Origin: Synaphobranchus kaupii | Taxonomy: Eukaryota > Chordata > Actinopteri > Anguilliformes > Synaphobranchidae | NCBI GenBank assembly: GCA_029718625.1 | Contig: CM056376.1 | Span: 109,950,898-110,014,897 of the forward strand | Direction of reading: 5' to 3' | Length of the DNA stretch: 64,000 bases | Shown: positions 10,840 to 21,999 of the stretch, piece after piece | How positions within the stretch are numbered: position 1 is the first letter of the stretch | Layout: each line of letters starts with the position of its first letter | Notes under the pieces: model-generated | What the model was told of the DNA's origin: nothing | The model's database searches: none | Seen by the model: only the letters and a program-made list of their open reading frames with translations | Program-made: the position numbers and the translations under genes

Positions 10840-11930
10840 TATATATTAGCGTATATATTAAATAATAATTATATATTTCAATAAAAAGGGTCAAATAATA
10901 TGCAGTGTATTCTATAGCAGCATGTATGGTGTTATATCCATAACTAATATTTGTAATAGCCAACTTATCTTACATATTAACACAATGGTATTGCGTATTA
11001 CAGCATACATTTTATTATTTATTATTATTATTAGTAGAAGTATTAGTAGTAGTAGTGGTAGTAGTAGAGTGGTAGTTTTTAGTAGCCATTATGAAAAGTG
11101 GTATTCATATATTACAATTGTATTATTATTTTTATTATATAGTTATTTTATTGGGGGGGGGGGGGCTTAGAGCAGATCATTGAGGACAGCTCCCCCCCAC
11201 CCCCTCCCCACATTATTTGTTTTCTCCTGATCATTAAAAAATCTCAAATTGCCTGTCAGTCAGGCTGATTAATGTGGCCCAGTAGTATAGCTGACTTTAG
11301 TGAGTCTGAATCGAAACTCAGGGGGAATTTAATTGAAAATGTGCACACAAAAAAACATCAGCACTTTCCATGGGACCTTAAAAAAATTAAGAAATAAAAT
11401 GCATGTCTCATTTTCTAATTGGGCAAATTTTTGTCAATTATTCTACCCGATTCACTTAGGAAAGATAATGTCTGCCTTTAAAAATCGATAGGGTTTACAG
11501 CATCGTGCCTCCCTTCTGCAGAGAGGAAACAGAACGTAGACGAGCTCTAGAATAAATTAGCATTCTCACGAATGAGCTACAGTCTAGAACTCTGGAGCGC
11601 AGTCTAGAAGTCTAGACTGTGCCACTGCACATGACCCCCACTGTATGACATGGACTCATTTCCAAATTTCAGTTAGAATAATGGATCCAATTTGTGCTGC
11701 AATTGTGTCTTTACAATGGGAATTTATTGCCTGTGATATCCACAACAGGGTTTACAGGATAGCATGCTGTGCTGGGAATAATATTAAGATATGAAATAGG
11801 GTCAATAATGAGAATCATTATTTTAATTGGGTCCCTGGTGGTCATTAAATATCCAGTGGCACCTATAACAAAGAGTGGGGGCCTGGAGAGCTTTTCAGGT
11901 GTTCAGGCAATCTCATTATTCAGAAATCCC
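10840..11930. other. unannotated AT-rich DNA with short tracts
   Basis: AT-rich sequence with a TTA/TAG-rich block (11020-11070) and a G tract at 11155-11166. No gene is supported. Confidence 0.4.
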
Positions 11931-11934
11931 AACA

Positions 11935-12196
11935 TGCATTGGGTGAGAGGCAGGAATATCCCCTGGACAGGTCGCCCACACCATGCACTCACACACTCAT
12001 ACATATGGTCAATTTAGAGTCCCCAATTAGCCCCTAACCTGCATGTCTTTGGACTGTGGGAGGAAACCGGAGTACCGGAGTACTGTGGGAGGAAACCCAC
12101 GCAGACACGAGGAGAACAAAATCTACACAGAAAAGCACTTGGCCAGGATTCAAACTCGGTACCTTCTTGCTGTGAGGCACCACTGTGCCACTAAAG
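11935..12196. repeat. abundant vertebrate interspersed repeat
   Basis: It contains CATGTCTTTGGACTGTGGGA, GGAAACCCACGCAGACACGA and GGAGAACAAAATCTACACAG. This block is dispersed through fish and other vertebrate genomes; I recognise the sequence but do not assign a family. GGAGTACCGGAGTACTGTGG shows a small internal duplication. A (TTA)n run follows. Confidence 0.75.
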
Positions 12197-12200
12197 GTAG

Positions 12201-12205
<5 letters not shown>

Positions 12206-12264
<59 letters not shown>
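12206..12264. repeat. (TTA)n microsatellite
   Basis: About 19 TTA units between the interspersed repeat and the fold-back element. Confidence 0.95.
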
Positions 12265-12266
12265 TC

Positions 12267-13306
12267 CTTAATTCCAACTTGCAAAAACTAGGCCTGCCTT
12301 TAAAAGTATTAATATCAAAATGTGGCCAAGTTACAACTAACAATATTCCCTATCGTAGCTCACACTAAATAAACTGGCTCTATTCCAAAGCAATATGCTA
12401 TCCAAACTTTCCTAAATTATTTAATGCAACTTGGCCCTGTGTTTCTTCATTTTAGCATGTGAAGAGATTGTGCCTCATGGAACAACATATGATTTAAATT
12501 AATGTTTTTAACAGTTGATGAATAATTACACTCCAGAAAGGATATAGTTATACTTTGTTGGCAAATTTAGAAAATGTACAGGTTTTAAAATGTTAAGTGC
12601 TGCTACAGATTTATTTACAATTCACAAACAGACATTTATATCAAAAAACATCATGTACAATAGAGAAAGGGGGGATGAATAAATAAATGCAGATACAAAT
12701 TCATAATATTTTTACCTAGAAAATAACGTACATATAGCATTTTTACAAACGTATCCAGACATGTTTGTGGGTCAGATGATGGCAAATAAGTAATAGTACT
12801 AATTTTCTTAACATAATACTAGTTGATATTTGCGAACATAATTTTGTGAACACAAGGATATCTATGATAGAAATCCAAATATTCCAAATAAATAAATCAA
12901 TAAATATATTATAATAATAATACATTTTATTCATTCTGTGCTTTTCATAGACACAAAGCAGTGGATGCAGACAGTTGTTCAAATATGCCCTATAGCGTAG
13001 TAATTTTTCTGTTCAACATATCTGAATCAGAGTATTTCCACATTAAAAAATTCTCATTTTGCAGTTTGATGTAGAACATACAGTTTAATTGATCACATTC
13101 TCTTGAGATGGTAAGATGAAGAAACACAGGGCCAAGTTGCATTAAATAATTTAGGAAAGTTTGGATAGCATTGCTTTGGAATAGAGCTAGTTTATTTAGT
13201 GTGAGCTACGATAGGCAATATTGTTAGTTGCAACTTGGCCACATTTTGATATCAATACTTTTAAAGGCAAGCCTAGTTTTTGCAAGTTGGAATTAAGGAC
13301 TTATAG
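12267..13306. mobile_element. fold-back DNA element with arms of about 200 bp
   Basis: The left arm (12267-12470: CCTTAATTCCAACTTGCAAA, AAAATGTGGCCAAGTT, AAATTATTTAATGCAACTTG) is repeated inverted at 13105-13306 with high identity. The interior of about 630 bp is AT-rich with no transposase frame. A third copy of one arm, diverged, lies at 25664-25870, where the match extends outward through GCCAAGTTACTCA. That flank is also present inverted at 13330-13350, so the family terminus may lie about 45 bp further right than annotated. The element is non-autonomous and its superfamily is unknown. Confidence 0.85.
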
Positions 13307-13354
13307 ACAGTGCTCTGTAGGCTATGTGTGAGTAACTTGGCTTTTTTCTTACGT

Positions 13355-14180
13355 CGAAGATGTTTTTGATCAGATTAGATATGACAACAGCCAGCTAGCT
13401 GTTTATACTAACGTTAATCCTCAAATATTCATGTAACTACACATCCCAATATATGTTGGCATTCAATCATATAGTAAATCGATGCATATATTGTTTACTA
13501 GTTACCATAAATCGCTGTTTGGTCTCCATGTTCTTAATATAGAAAAGATGCATTCAAATTGGCCACCAAGAGCTGTTTGGAACTATTTCAAGCCTACATG
13601 ATCGTGTTTTGACCCTCCATTGACACAACTCTCTCTCTTTCTATGGCTCTGGTCCGAATGGGGGCTGTCAGAGCTGATGTGCAAAAGGTGGGAGGTGTTA
13701 CAGTCAGCAGGTTTATTGGGTGGATATCATGCAGATGCCATTTTATTTGCCTTTCAATTATTGTATTTCAATTTAAAAAGTAAAGAATTTGCTGTATATA
13801 TGCACAAATGAGGCAATATGACTGCGTTCACTTCATTTTCAAACAGTGAATGAATTCAATGAATTCTGCTGAAGGATACATGAGTCTCAGCTGGTAGGGT
13901 CAGACAATGTGGTGGTTGGCAGAACACAGGTAAGACACAGTTATTACATCAAATTCAAGAAAGTAGGAACAAAAAGGAAAAAGATAAGAAAGAAAAAAGG
14001 GCCAAGCAATCATATTTGTGAATGGTGTATTAGTAGTCTTTATATCTTTTGCACATGGAGCAGAAAACATGATTGTTGGGAAAGGCATATTGACTCAATA
14101 TTCAGTTTGAAACCTTTAGAGCGACTTTACGTTTACTTTTTTTTTCTAGAAAATGGTAAGAAAGTCTGTTTGTTCATTTA
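13355..14180. other. unannotated DNA
   Basis: No supported gene or repeat. Confidence 0.4.
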
Positions 14181-14781
14181 ATCACAGTTCTTTGTGTATT
14201 CCCTTATCTATCACAGAGAGTAAGGCATTAATCACAGTTCTTTGTGTATTCCCTTATCTATCACAGAGAGTAAGGCATTAATGACATGCTTTGTGTATTC
14301 CCTTATCTATCACAGAGAGTAAGGCATTAATGACATGCTTTGTGTATTCCCTTATCTATCACAGAGAGTAAGGCATTAATGACATGCTTTGTGTATTCCC
14401 TTATCTATCACAGAGAGTAAGGCATTAATGACATGCTTTGTGTATTCCCTTATCTATCACAGAGAGTAAGGCATTAATGACATGCTTTGTGTATTCCCTT
14501 ATCTATCACAGAGAGTAAGGCATTAATAACATGCTTTGTGTATTCCCGTATCTATCACAGAGAGTAAGGCATTAATAACATGCTTTGTGTATTCCCTTAT
14601 CTATCACAGAGAGTAAGGCATTAATTACATGCTTTGTGTATTCCCTTATCTATCACAGAGAGTAAGGCATTAATGACATGCTTTGTGGTTTCCCTTATCT
14701 ATCACAGAGAGTAAGGCATTAATAACATGCTTTGTGTATTCCCTTATCTATCACAGAGAGTAAGGCATTAATGACATGCTT
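14181..14781. repeat. 49-bp minisatellite, 12 copies plus a partial
   Basis: Unit ATGACATGCTTTGTGTATTC, then CCTTATCTATCACAGAGAGT, then AAGGCATTA. Starts are at 14181, 14231 (50-bp units), then 14281, 14330 and so on every 49 bp to 14771. The first two units carry ATCACAGTTC in place of ATGACATGC. Divergence between units is very low. Confidence 0.97.
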
Positions 14782-14784
14782 GTG

Positions 14785-16515
14785 CTAGCCAGGATATTAC
14801 TTCATCCATGAGGGAATTAAATGAATGCTGAGACTAAAATAATATAATGGAAATTGGGAAGCTTTCATTCATTCCTGTGAGTATTAATAGAAAGCAGATA
14901 TAATGAGAATAAAGTACCAGTGAAACGATTATTTGGAATTCTTTAAGAAAAATAACTTTACTGTAAAAAATGTAATTGTTTTGTTGTAATGTGCTTTTTA
15001 CTCACCCGCAAATTACAATAACATTTTCTATTGGGTGTGTGGCTATGTTCAATTTGAATGGGGGTGGGGCAATATTTTAGTTGTTGTTTTGTTTAGTTTT
15101 TCTATTTCAAATTCACTGGTTACTGGATCAAGTAATATTAAAGATCTTTCTCATGACTAGCACCTCATCTGAGATTAGAATCTTCAATCCAGTGTTCTGA
15201 CTGTCAGGTCATTGTCACCAACAGCAGGGCGGATGAGAAAACTGTAAAACAACCCTGGGTTCACAATCATACCAAAAATACAATTTCGTATGCATTGTGT
15301 ACTAAATGAAAGCCTATTATAGTAGTGTCTTACTTTTTCGATTATTTTTTTTTTGGCTTTTGTTCAAGAAAAAAGAGTTTGCATGCATTAATTATTATAT
15401 AGCATACTACTTGATATAGCATATATGAGCATGTACTGTAAAAATTCGTTTTTGCTTATTATTTATTGATGTATGTCTTCTGTCTAGGGAATTAGAGAGT
15501 AATGGTATTGTGCTAATCTCATAACATTGCCTTTCTTGGGCAATGTTGTTTTGTATATGCCTATAGTCAAGTCAACCAAGGATGGAAACAGCAAATTAGA
15601 TTAATCGATTATACTTTTTTCTTTCACAAGGTTGTTACAGGTAACTGTTCGATTGGGTAAGCTCTTGGTTGCCTCGTTCATTCCCTCCTGTGAGTTTCCA
15701 TGGTTACAGGTCACACTCAAAATACTTTTACAGGTTGCTGTCACTTGCCACACAAACTTGCGGTGAGCTGTTGCATACAGTCTATTTTATGTGTGCAATT
15801 CAAATAAAGTCAAGGGCTCTTTCCTTAGATTCAAGTAAAATACATTGGAAGACACACAGGTGCCCCCTTTTTTGAGCATATAGCCCCAAAAAGTCTGTGC
15901 ATGGCCCTGACACAAACACACACACATACATACAAACAAACACACAAAAATATGATGCAAAGATTGCCAAGGGAGGGAGGGGACATGTCAGCTTCCAGAA
16001 CAATAGCATAATCATCACCTTGACAACCAAGAATGTACATGACTGACATGAGCTGCATTGTGGCAGGTTACATATGAATGACATCACAGTGGGTATTACA
16101 GCGTTCCTGCCTTTGTTAGATGGACCACTTGGGATGCCCAGAGAGGATATCACACATTTTCACTCACAAAAGGCGTCCCTCTGGCACCCTAATAATGTTG
16201 TCCGTATTATAATATAAAGTTAGAAACCTACATAAAGAAGTAATAAAAATGTTTTGGGAAGAAGTTCCCAAGAAAAAAAACAAGAACAAAAACTTTCTTC
16301 GTTCCTCCTCTGAGGAAATGAGATACTTTGTAAGACATTCTGGAAGTGCATTGACCTCAAAGCACAAGCCAGACCTGATAACCTCCTATTCCCTTCGTCT
16401 GCTGGATGAGGATGCGAATGGATTCCCACTGGAGGGGGAGAAATGTCTGAAAACTTCACAATGTGTAAACTTAAAAATGGACCTTTTCAATACACTCTGT
16501 TTAAGCAGCTCACCC
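14785..16515. other. unannotated DNA
   Basis: AT-rich, with a short CA-rich patch at 15912-15950. No supported gene. Confidence 0.4.
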
Positions 16516-16520
16516 TTCAC

Positions 16521-16713
16521 CAGTCGTCCTCAACCCTGTTCATGGAGATCTACCGTCCTGTAGGTTTTCATTTCAACCCTAATTTGGCACACCTGATTCT
16601 ACTAATTAGTAGCTCGATTAGATCTCTAGCTGTCGAATGAGGTGTGGTTTTTTAGGGCTGAAGTGAAAACCTACAAGACGATATATCTCTGGGAACAGGG
16701 TTGGGGACCACTG
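16521..16713. mobile_element. hAT-type MITE with 8-bp target duplication
   Basis: The left end CAGTCGTCCTCAACCCTGTT and the reverse complement of the right end CAGTGGTCCCCAACCCTGTT match at 17 of 20 bases. The inverted similarity continues through nearly the whole 193 bp (TGTAGGTTTTCA on both sides). The flanking octamers CCCTTCAC and CTCTACAC agree at 6 of 8 positions, and the right one fits the hAT target consensus nTCTANAN. Confidence 0.9.
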
Positions 16714-16719
16714 CTCTAC

Positions 16720-17188
16720 ACAAAGCACTCTCAAATAAATGTGTCCAAAAGCTCCAATCAAAATGCTGTATGTGTAGGTTGCTTTGCAGGCGGTATAAGC
16801 TGGACAAAAACAAGATGCAACCAACCTAGATAATATATGAAAGGCAGCAATGCAAATACATATTTCAAATGCATGTTCTTGAAATACAATACTGCCCATG
16901 CCTGGCTGGGATATGCTAACAGACTCAGATATGAGCCTGTGGACCCCGGGGGACTCATACCCATGGGCATGATGGTCCAGCCAATCAGTGGCTGACGGGA
17001 TGCCATTTACCTGCTGAAAGGACACGGGGGTGGCAGGCAGATGGTGCGGCGGATGAGCTTGGAGGAGGGCGTTGGGCCGCTCAAGAGGCGGCTTTCATGT
17101 GCAGGCGCTTCAAAAGAGCCTCACCTCTGGGCTATACTTTCATCTGAGGGCGCTCAAAAGCACTCCAGAGTCATTCTGCTGCTGAGCG

Positions 17189-17190
<2 letters not shown>
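16720..17190. other. unannotated DNA
   Basis: No supported gene. Confidence 0.35.

Positions 17191-17266
<76 letters not shown>
17191..17266. repeat. (TG)n microsatellite
   Basis: About 38 uninterrupted TG units, followed by GC/GT-alternating sequence to 17294. Confidence 0.97.
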
Positions 17267-17270
<4 letters not shown>

Positions 17271-18128
17271 TGCGTGCGTGCGTGTGTGTGTGTTTGGGTA
17301 CTGGTACTCACATTCCAGTGGTACTGGAATGTATGTACCAGCAGATGTGTGTGTCATTACCATGCCCTCCCTCAGCCCCCTATAATAATGGTAACATGAG
17401 CATCAGTCTATGCAAAGGGAAGCTGTTCAGCAGTGTCCATCTTTGGGGATATGAGCTAATACGCTGAGGTTTGCAAGCTCAAATCCATACAGTGGCAGTG
17501 CAAATCCAGCTCTGTAGAGGGAATAGACATACATGTATGTTGAATATGTATGTGTAAATGTACACCGTGTAAGACGTCACGCTGAGGGTTATGTACCGCC
17601 GTGTTACATGTGGTGGGAACACAGCAGATGGACCCTGTGTAATGTCACAGTCTCCTGGCAGTTATTCCTGCCAATCAAAGGAGGCACCCCCCCCCCCCCC
17701 CCTCAGGACAACAATTTCAGCGCTGCGCATCATTATGCGGCCTTGCTATTTTAATAAGCGCTCTTCAACCAGGCTGAAATTATTACACCCCCCTCCCCCC
17801 CACCCCCACTTAAATAGCAGCATGCTGTCTGAATGCAAATAAAACACATCCAATTAATAACAAGTTAACTCAGAGCAGAGAAAGAAAGAAAAGGACACTG
17901 CTCTTGTTGTGAGCGCAGATGCGCTGTGACATATGGCAGAAAAGAGAAACGAAACTAGCCTGTCTTGCGTATTGATTTTTTGTTCATGATCGAAGACTTC
18001 CGTGATTAAGAAGGAATGGTTTTGGCCAGATAGTTTCCCCTAAGAAAAAGGGAAATGGCCCAGAGCTCATTGCAATGAGGGATAGAGGTGAGCTGGCTCC
18101 AGGGGGATGGGGGAACAGCTCTTTCTCC
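17267..18128. other. unannotated DNA with C tracts
   Basis: C-rich tracts lie near 17688-17703 and 17788-17810. Apparent proline-rich frames come from these tracts. Confidence 0.4.
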
Positions 18129-19318
18129 AGCAAGTGGAGGGTGGGGTGGGGGCTGTAGGTGGAGGGTGGGGGTTTGGGAGACTGCAGGTGGAGGGTTGGG
18201 ATACTGCAGGTGGAGGGTGGGTAGGCTGCAGGTGGGGGGTGGGGGGTTGGGATACTGCAAGTGGAGGGTGGGGGTTTTGGAGACTGTAGGTGGAGGGTGG
18301 GGAGGCTGCAGGTGGAGGGTGGGGGTTTGGGAGACTGCAGGTGGAGGGTGGAGAGGCTGCGGGTGGGGGGTGGGGGTTGGGAGGCTGCAAGTGGAGGGTG
18401 GGGTTTGGAATACTGCAGGTGGAGGGTGGGGAGACTTCAGGTGAAGGGTGGGGAGGCTGCAGGTGGAGGGTGGGCGTTTGGGAGACTGTAGGTGGAGGGT
18501 GGGGGTTTGGGAGACTGCAGGTGGAGGGTGGGGGTTGGAATACTGCAGGTGGAGGGTGGGAAGACTTCAGGTGGAGTTAGGAAGGCTGCAGGTGGGGGAG
18601 GGGAGACTTCAGGTGGAGTTGGGGAGGCTGCAGGTGGAGGGTGGGGGGGGGGCTGTAGGTGGAGGGTGGGGGTTTGGGATACTGCAGGTGGGGGGTGGGT
18701 AGGCTGCAGGTGGGGGGTTGGGATACTGCAGGTGAAGGGTGGGGAGGCTGCAGGTGGAGGGTGGGGGTTGGAATACTGCAGGTGGAGGGTGGGGAGACTT
18801 CAGGTGAAGGGTGGGGAGGCTGCAGGTGGAGGGTGGGCGTTTGGGAGACTGTAGGTGGAGGGTGGGGATTTGGGAGACTGCAGGTGGAGGGTGGGGGTTG
18901 GAATACTGCAGGTGGAGGGTGGGAAGACTTCAGGTGGAGTTAGGAATACTGCAGGTGGGGGAGGGGAGACTTCAGGTGAAGGGTGGGGAGGCTGCAGGTG
19001 GAGGGTGGGGGTTGGAATACTGCAGGTGGAGGGTGGGGAGACTTCAGGTGAAGGGTGGGGAGGCTGCAGGTGGAGGGTGGGCGTTTGGGAGACTGCAGGT
19101 GGAGGGTGGGGAGACTTCAGGTGAAGGGTGGGGAGGCTGCAGGTGGAGGGTGGGCGTTTGGGAGACTGCAGGTGGAGGGTGGGCGTTTGGGAGACTGCAG
19201 GTGGAGGGTGGGGAGACTGCAGGTGGAGGGTGGGGAGACTTCAGGTGAAGGGTGGGGAGGCTGCAGGTGGAGGGTGGGCGTTTGGGAGACTGCAGGTGGA
19301 GGGTGGGGGTTTGGACAC
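18129..19318. repeat. G-rich minisatellite (22-29 bp units) with CAGGTG boxes
   Basis: About 1.2 kb of variants of GCAGGTGGAGGGTGGGG plus a short linker (AGGCT, AGACTT, GTTTGGGAGACT or GTTGGAATACT). Unit length steps between roughly 22, 26 and 29 bp, and combinations recur in larger blocks, for example near 18520 and 18880. All guanines are on the plus strand, with GGG runs suited to G-quadruplexes. Almost every unit carries the E-box CAGGTG and a CACCC-type box on the other strand. The overlapping frames in every phase come from the repeat and are not genes. Confidence 0.97.
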
Positions 19319-19690
19319 TGGCTGTAATCTGTAACAGATGAGTCCAGCCTCACTGACAGTGCTGCTGCTCTGAAGACCCCAACCAAACAGCACACCTACC
19401 CACCTTGGCGGCGGCCTGGTAATGTTTGAACAAACCTGAAAGACAAGTCCTGAGCATAGGCAACCATGCTCTCATTGAAATCTATACGTCAGAGCCGTGA
19501 TCCAGCGTGATCTCTCAGCGAGATGATTTAACGCCGTCGGAGAGAAGCTCTTGGGCTGTGTTCTGCAGAACGCTTTTAGGGAGAAATTGCTTCACTCTCA
19601 GGATAATCCATGAACATCGCTCAGGTAATCTTCTCTTTGGCCCGTCTCTTTTTCCTTCTCAAATTCAAAACTCGCCGTAGATGGACAGTC
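19319..19690. other. unannotated DNA
   Basis: No supported feature. Confidence 0.35.
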
Positions 19691-19695
19691 TATAT

Positions 19696-19893
19696 AAGGG
19701 ATACTCTACTCTGGCCCTTGTGGCCAGTAATACTGCTGGTTTTCTTTTCTCCCTGATAGTTATTTGATCTATTAATGTCACTGAATGGCCAGAGATTTAA
19801 CTGACCTGGTGTTCCAGGTTTAGTCCTCATTAGAGGGGAAGAATGAAAACCAGCAATACTACTGGCCCCGAGGGCCAGATTTGAGTATCCCCA
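19696..19893. mobile_element. hAT-type MITE
   Basis: Left AAGGGATACTCTACTCTGGC and the reverse complement of the right end TGGGGATACTCAAATCTGGC match. Both continue into GGCCAGTA and TGCTGGTTTTC. Flanks GTCTATAT and ATCTGTAC agree at 5 of 8 and resemble the hAT target nTCTANAN. Confidence 0.8.
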
Positions 19894-19894
19894 A

Positions 19895-21043
19895 TCTGTA
19901 CTCTACCCTTCCAAGGACACTTAATTTGGACAAACTGTTATGTATATATAGTATGTAGGGATATTTATTTTTAAGTAGCTGGGTAACAATGAATAAAAAG
20001 GTATCAGGGCAACTGCAAACGCAAAGCTGCATTAAAAGTGGCATATCTGCTCCAGGCCTTTGCAGATCATGACTAGCTGTTCCAGTCCTAATGTAGTTAT
20101 GTGGTGTAGGGGTTTCAGCCTGAGGTTTAGATTCACACGGTAAGCTGGTTGCAATTGTCCAGTCAGGTCTTGGTGAGTGAGCATGGAACTGGGCAGCCCG
20201 GAATAGATGTCGATTGGTTCATTACTGCAGCTGGTCGATAATTCACAAACACTACACTTGGGTAGAAATGCTTTTCTCAGTGTTCTCCACATGTATCCTA
20301 CTGTATATCAACCCTATAATTGAAGTCTATTCCCTACTTAATTCATGTTCTGTTCTGTACCAGAAAAGGATAGACTGATTTCCCTGTATGAAAAGGCATT
20401 TTTATTTGAACACACACAAGCTGGCACACATTAGTCTTAACAGCATCGTTGTCATTGTAGCATGTATGCATGCAATCTTTTTCTGCTGATACTTTAAATA
20501 TTATGTATTCCTTTCAGGATAGCTAGCTTTACAGAGAGCGGAAGTGGCTTCTTTAATCTGTTCCAATTAGTTTCAGACACCCTTGTGACACCAGAAACAA
20601 TCGCTTGGGTTTGTTGACAAAGCCCAGCCATTTAATATGTGTTCATGTGTTCTCAATTTAAAACAACCAAATTAGTCCATACTGCATCAAAACAGAAAAG
20701 AATAAGTGCCTGCTGTTCTATTTTGGTGGCCTGCTATTAATGCTGTACTTTGTGATTTCAATCAATCTGCAGAGAACAACAGAGACGGCGCGGGCTAATG
20801 AGCTCCCTGAAGACCCTGCTTGCATGGCAGCTTGACAGAAATCCCTTTTAAAACAGCAGATGCATTGTGTGTTCATCAGCAGAAAATGCTCAACAGACAG
20901 TGTCATGGAAAAAAAAATGCTCATACAAATTGATGTGCCCTAACACACTAATTTCATTGAATCCTTTCAAAGTTTCAAAGTCTCCCTCTTCCTCCTCCTC
21001 ATTGGGGATTCCGTTAGATAAATAATTTCTATTAGCATTTTTT
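19895..21043. other. unannotated DNA
   Basis: No supported gene. About 20560-20930 has balanced composition and no repeat character and could be conserved non-coding DNA, which I cannot test. Confidence 0.35.
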
Positions 21044-21999
21044 CAGGAGGATTCGACCGTACCTGACCACCTACTCCACCCAGCTTCTTGTCCAGACCAT
21101 GGTCACCTCACGCCTGGACTACTGCAACTCCCTGCTCGCAAGCCTACCGGCCTGCGCCATTCTGCCTCTTCAACTCATCCAGAATGCAGCTGCCCGGCTT
21201 GTGTTCAACCTCCCGAAATTTTCCCACGTAACCCCCCTGCTGAGGTCTCTCCACTGGCTGCCAGTTGCAGCCAGGATCAGGTTCAAAGTTCTGACCCTGG
21301 CCTACACTGCAGCAAATAGGACAGGCCCCGCCTACCTGCAGGACTTAATCCAGAACTATGTTCCTGCTCGACCACTTCGCTCTTCTACAGCAGGGCGACT
21401 GGCACTTCCCCCCCTCCGTGTCAAAGGCTCTCGCTTGTCCCGACTGCGGAGTTTTTCCACATTAACACCTCAGTGGTGGAATGAACTTCCCATTCCCCTA
21501 CGTTCTACTCCAACCCTGCCTGCATTCCGTCGAGGCCTGAAGACACACCTCTTCAGACTCCACCTTGACTGATATCCTCACCTAGGAATATCAGTTCCCT
21601 GTTCCCTGTGTTTTCCTGTCTGTTTATTATAGTTTATAATAGTATTTGGAATGGTTTATAATAGCAGTTTATAATGGTATTTGGAATGATTTATAATAGT
21701 ATAGTTTATAATAGTATTTGGAATGGTTTATAATAGCATAGTTTATAATAGTATTTGGAATGGTTTATAATAGTATAGTTTATAATAGTATTTGGAATGA
21801 AAGTGTGGTGTTGCTGATTTGCCCACAGCTTACTGTGAACTACAGTCAACGTTCATTGCTAGGGATAGCTGCTACATTATGCAAAGGATGTGCCTTGCCT
21901 TGTCTGTTCTGTAATGATGATGATGTCTCTGTACGCACTTACTGTACGTCGCTTTGGATAAAAGCGTCTGCTAAATAAATGTAATGCAATGTAATGTAA
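21044..21999 (+). mobile_element. 5'-truncated L2-type LINE, 3' half
   Basis: It begins abruptly at CAGGAGGATTCGACC and reads through the reverse-transcriptase C-terminal region to a 3' UTR. The 3' UTR ends in CTTTGGATAAAAGCGTCTGC, TAAATAAATG and short AATGT repeats, the fish L2 terminus that several SINEs share. The 3' UTR contains a local tandem (21622-21790) built from TTTATAATAGTATTTGGAATG. Truncation at the 5' end is the normal outcome of target-primed reverse transcription. Confidence 0.92.
21045..21572 (+). pseudogene. LINE reverse transcriptase, C-terminal fragment
   Basis: An open frame of about 175 codons from the truncation point to a stop at 21572. It reads RRIRPYLTTY, then the hallmark SRLDYCNSLLA, HWLPVAARI.FK and WNELP motifs of L2/CR1-clade reverse transcriptases. 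The catalytic YADD region lies upstream and is absent, as are the endonuclease and ORF1, so it cannot act on its own. The frame has no internal stop, which suggests a fairly young insertion. The in-frame ATG at 21099 is internal to the ancestral protein and is not a real start. Confidence 0.9.

Noticed and set aside
14181..14781. Regular 49-bp repeats resembling a CRISPR array
   Set aside because: Units are contiguous with no unique spacers, and the genome is a vertebrate one.
16618..17025. 135-codon minus-strand frame
   Set aside because: Part of it lies in the hAT MITE (16521-16713) and the rest has no recognisable motif.
18129..19318. Many overlapping glycine/tryptophan/arginine-rich open frames
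   Set aside because: They occur in every phase because the minisatellite unit lacks stop codons. There is no start context, conservation or domain.
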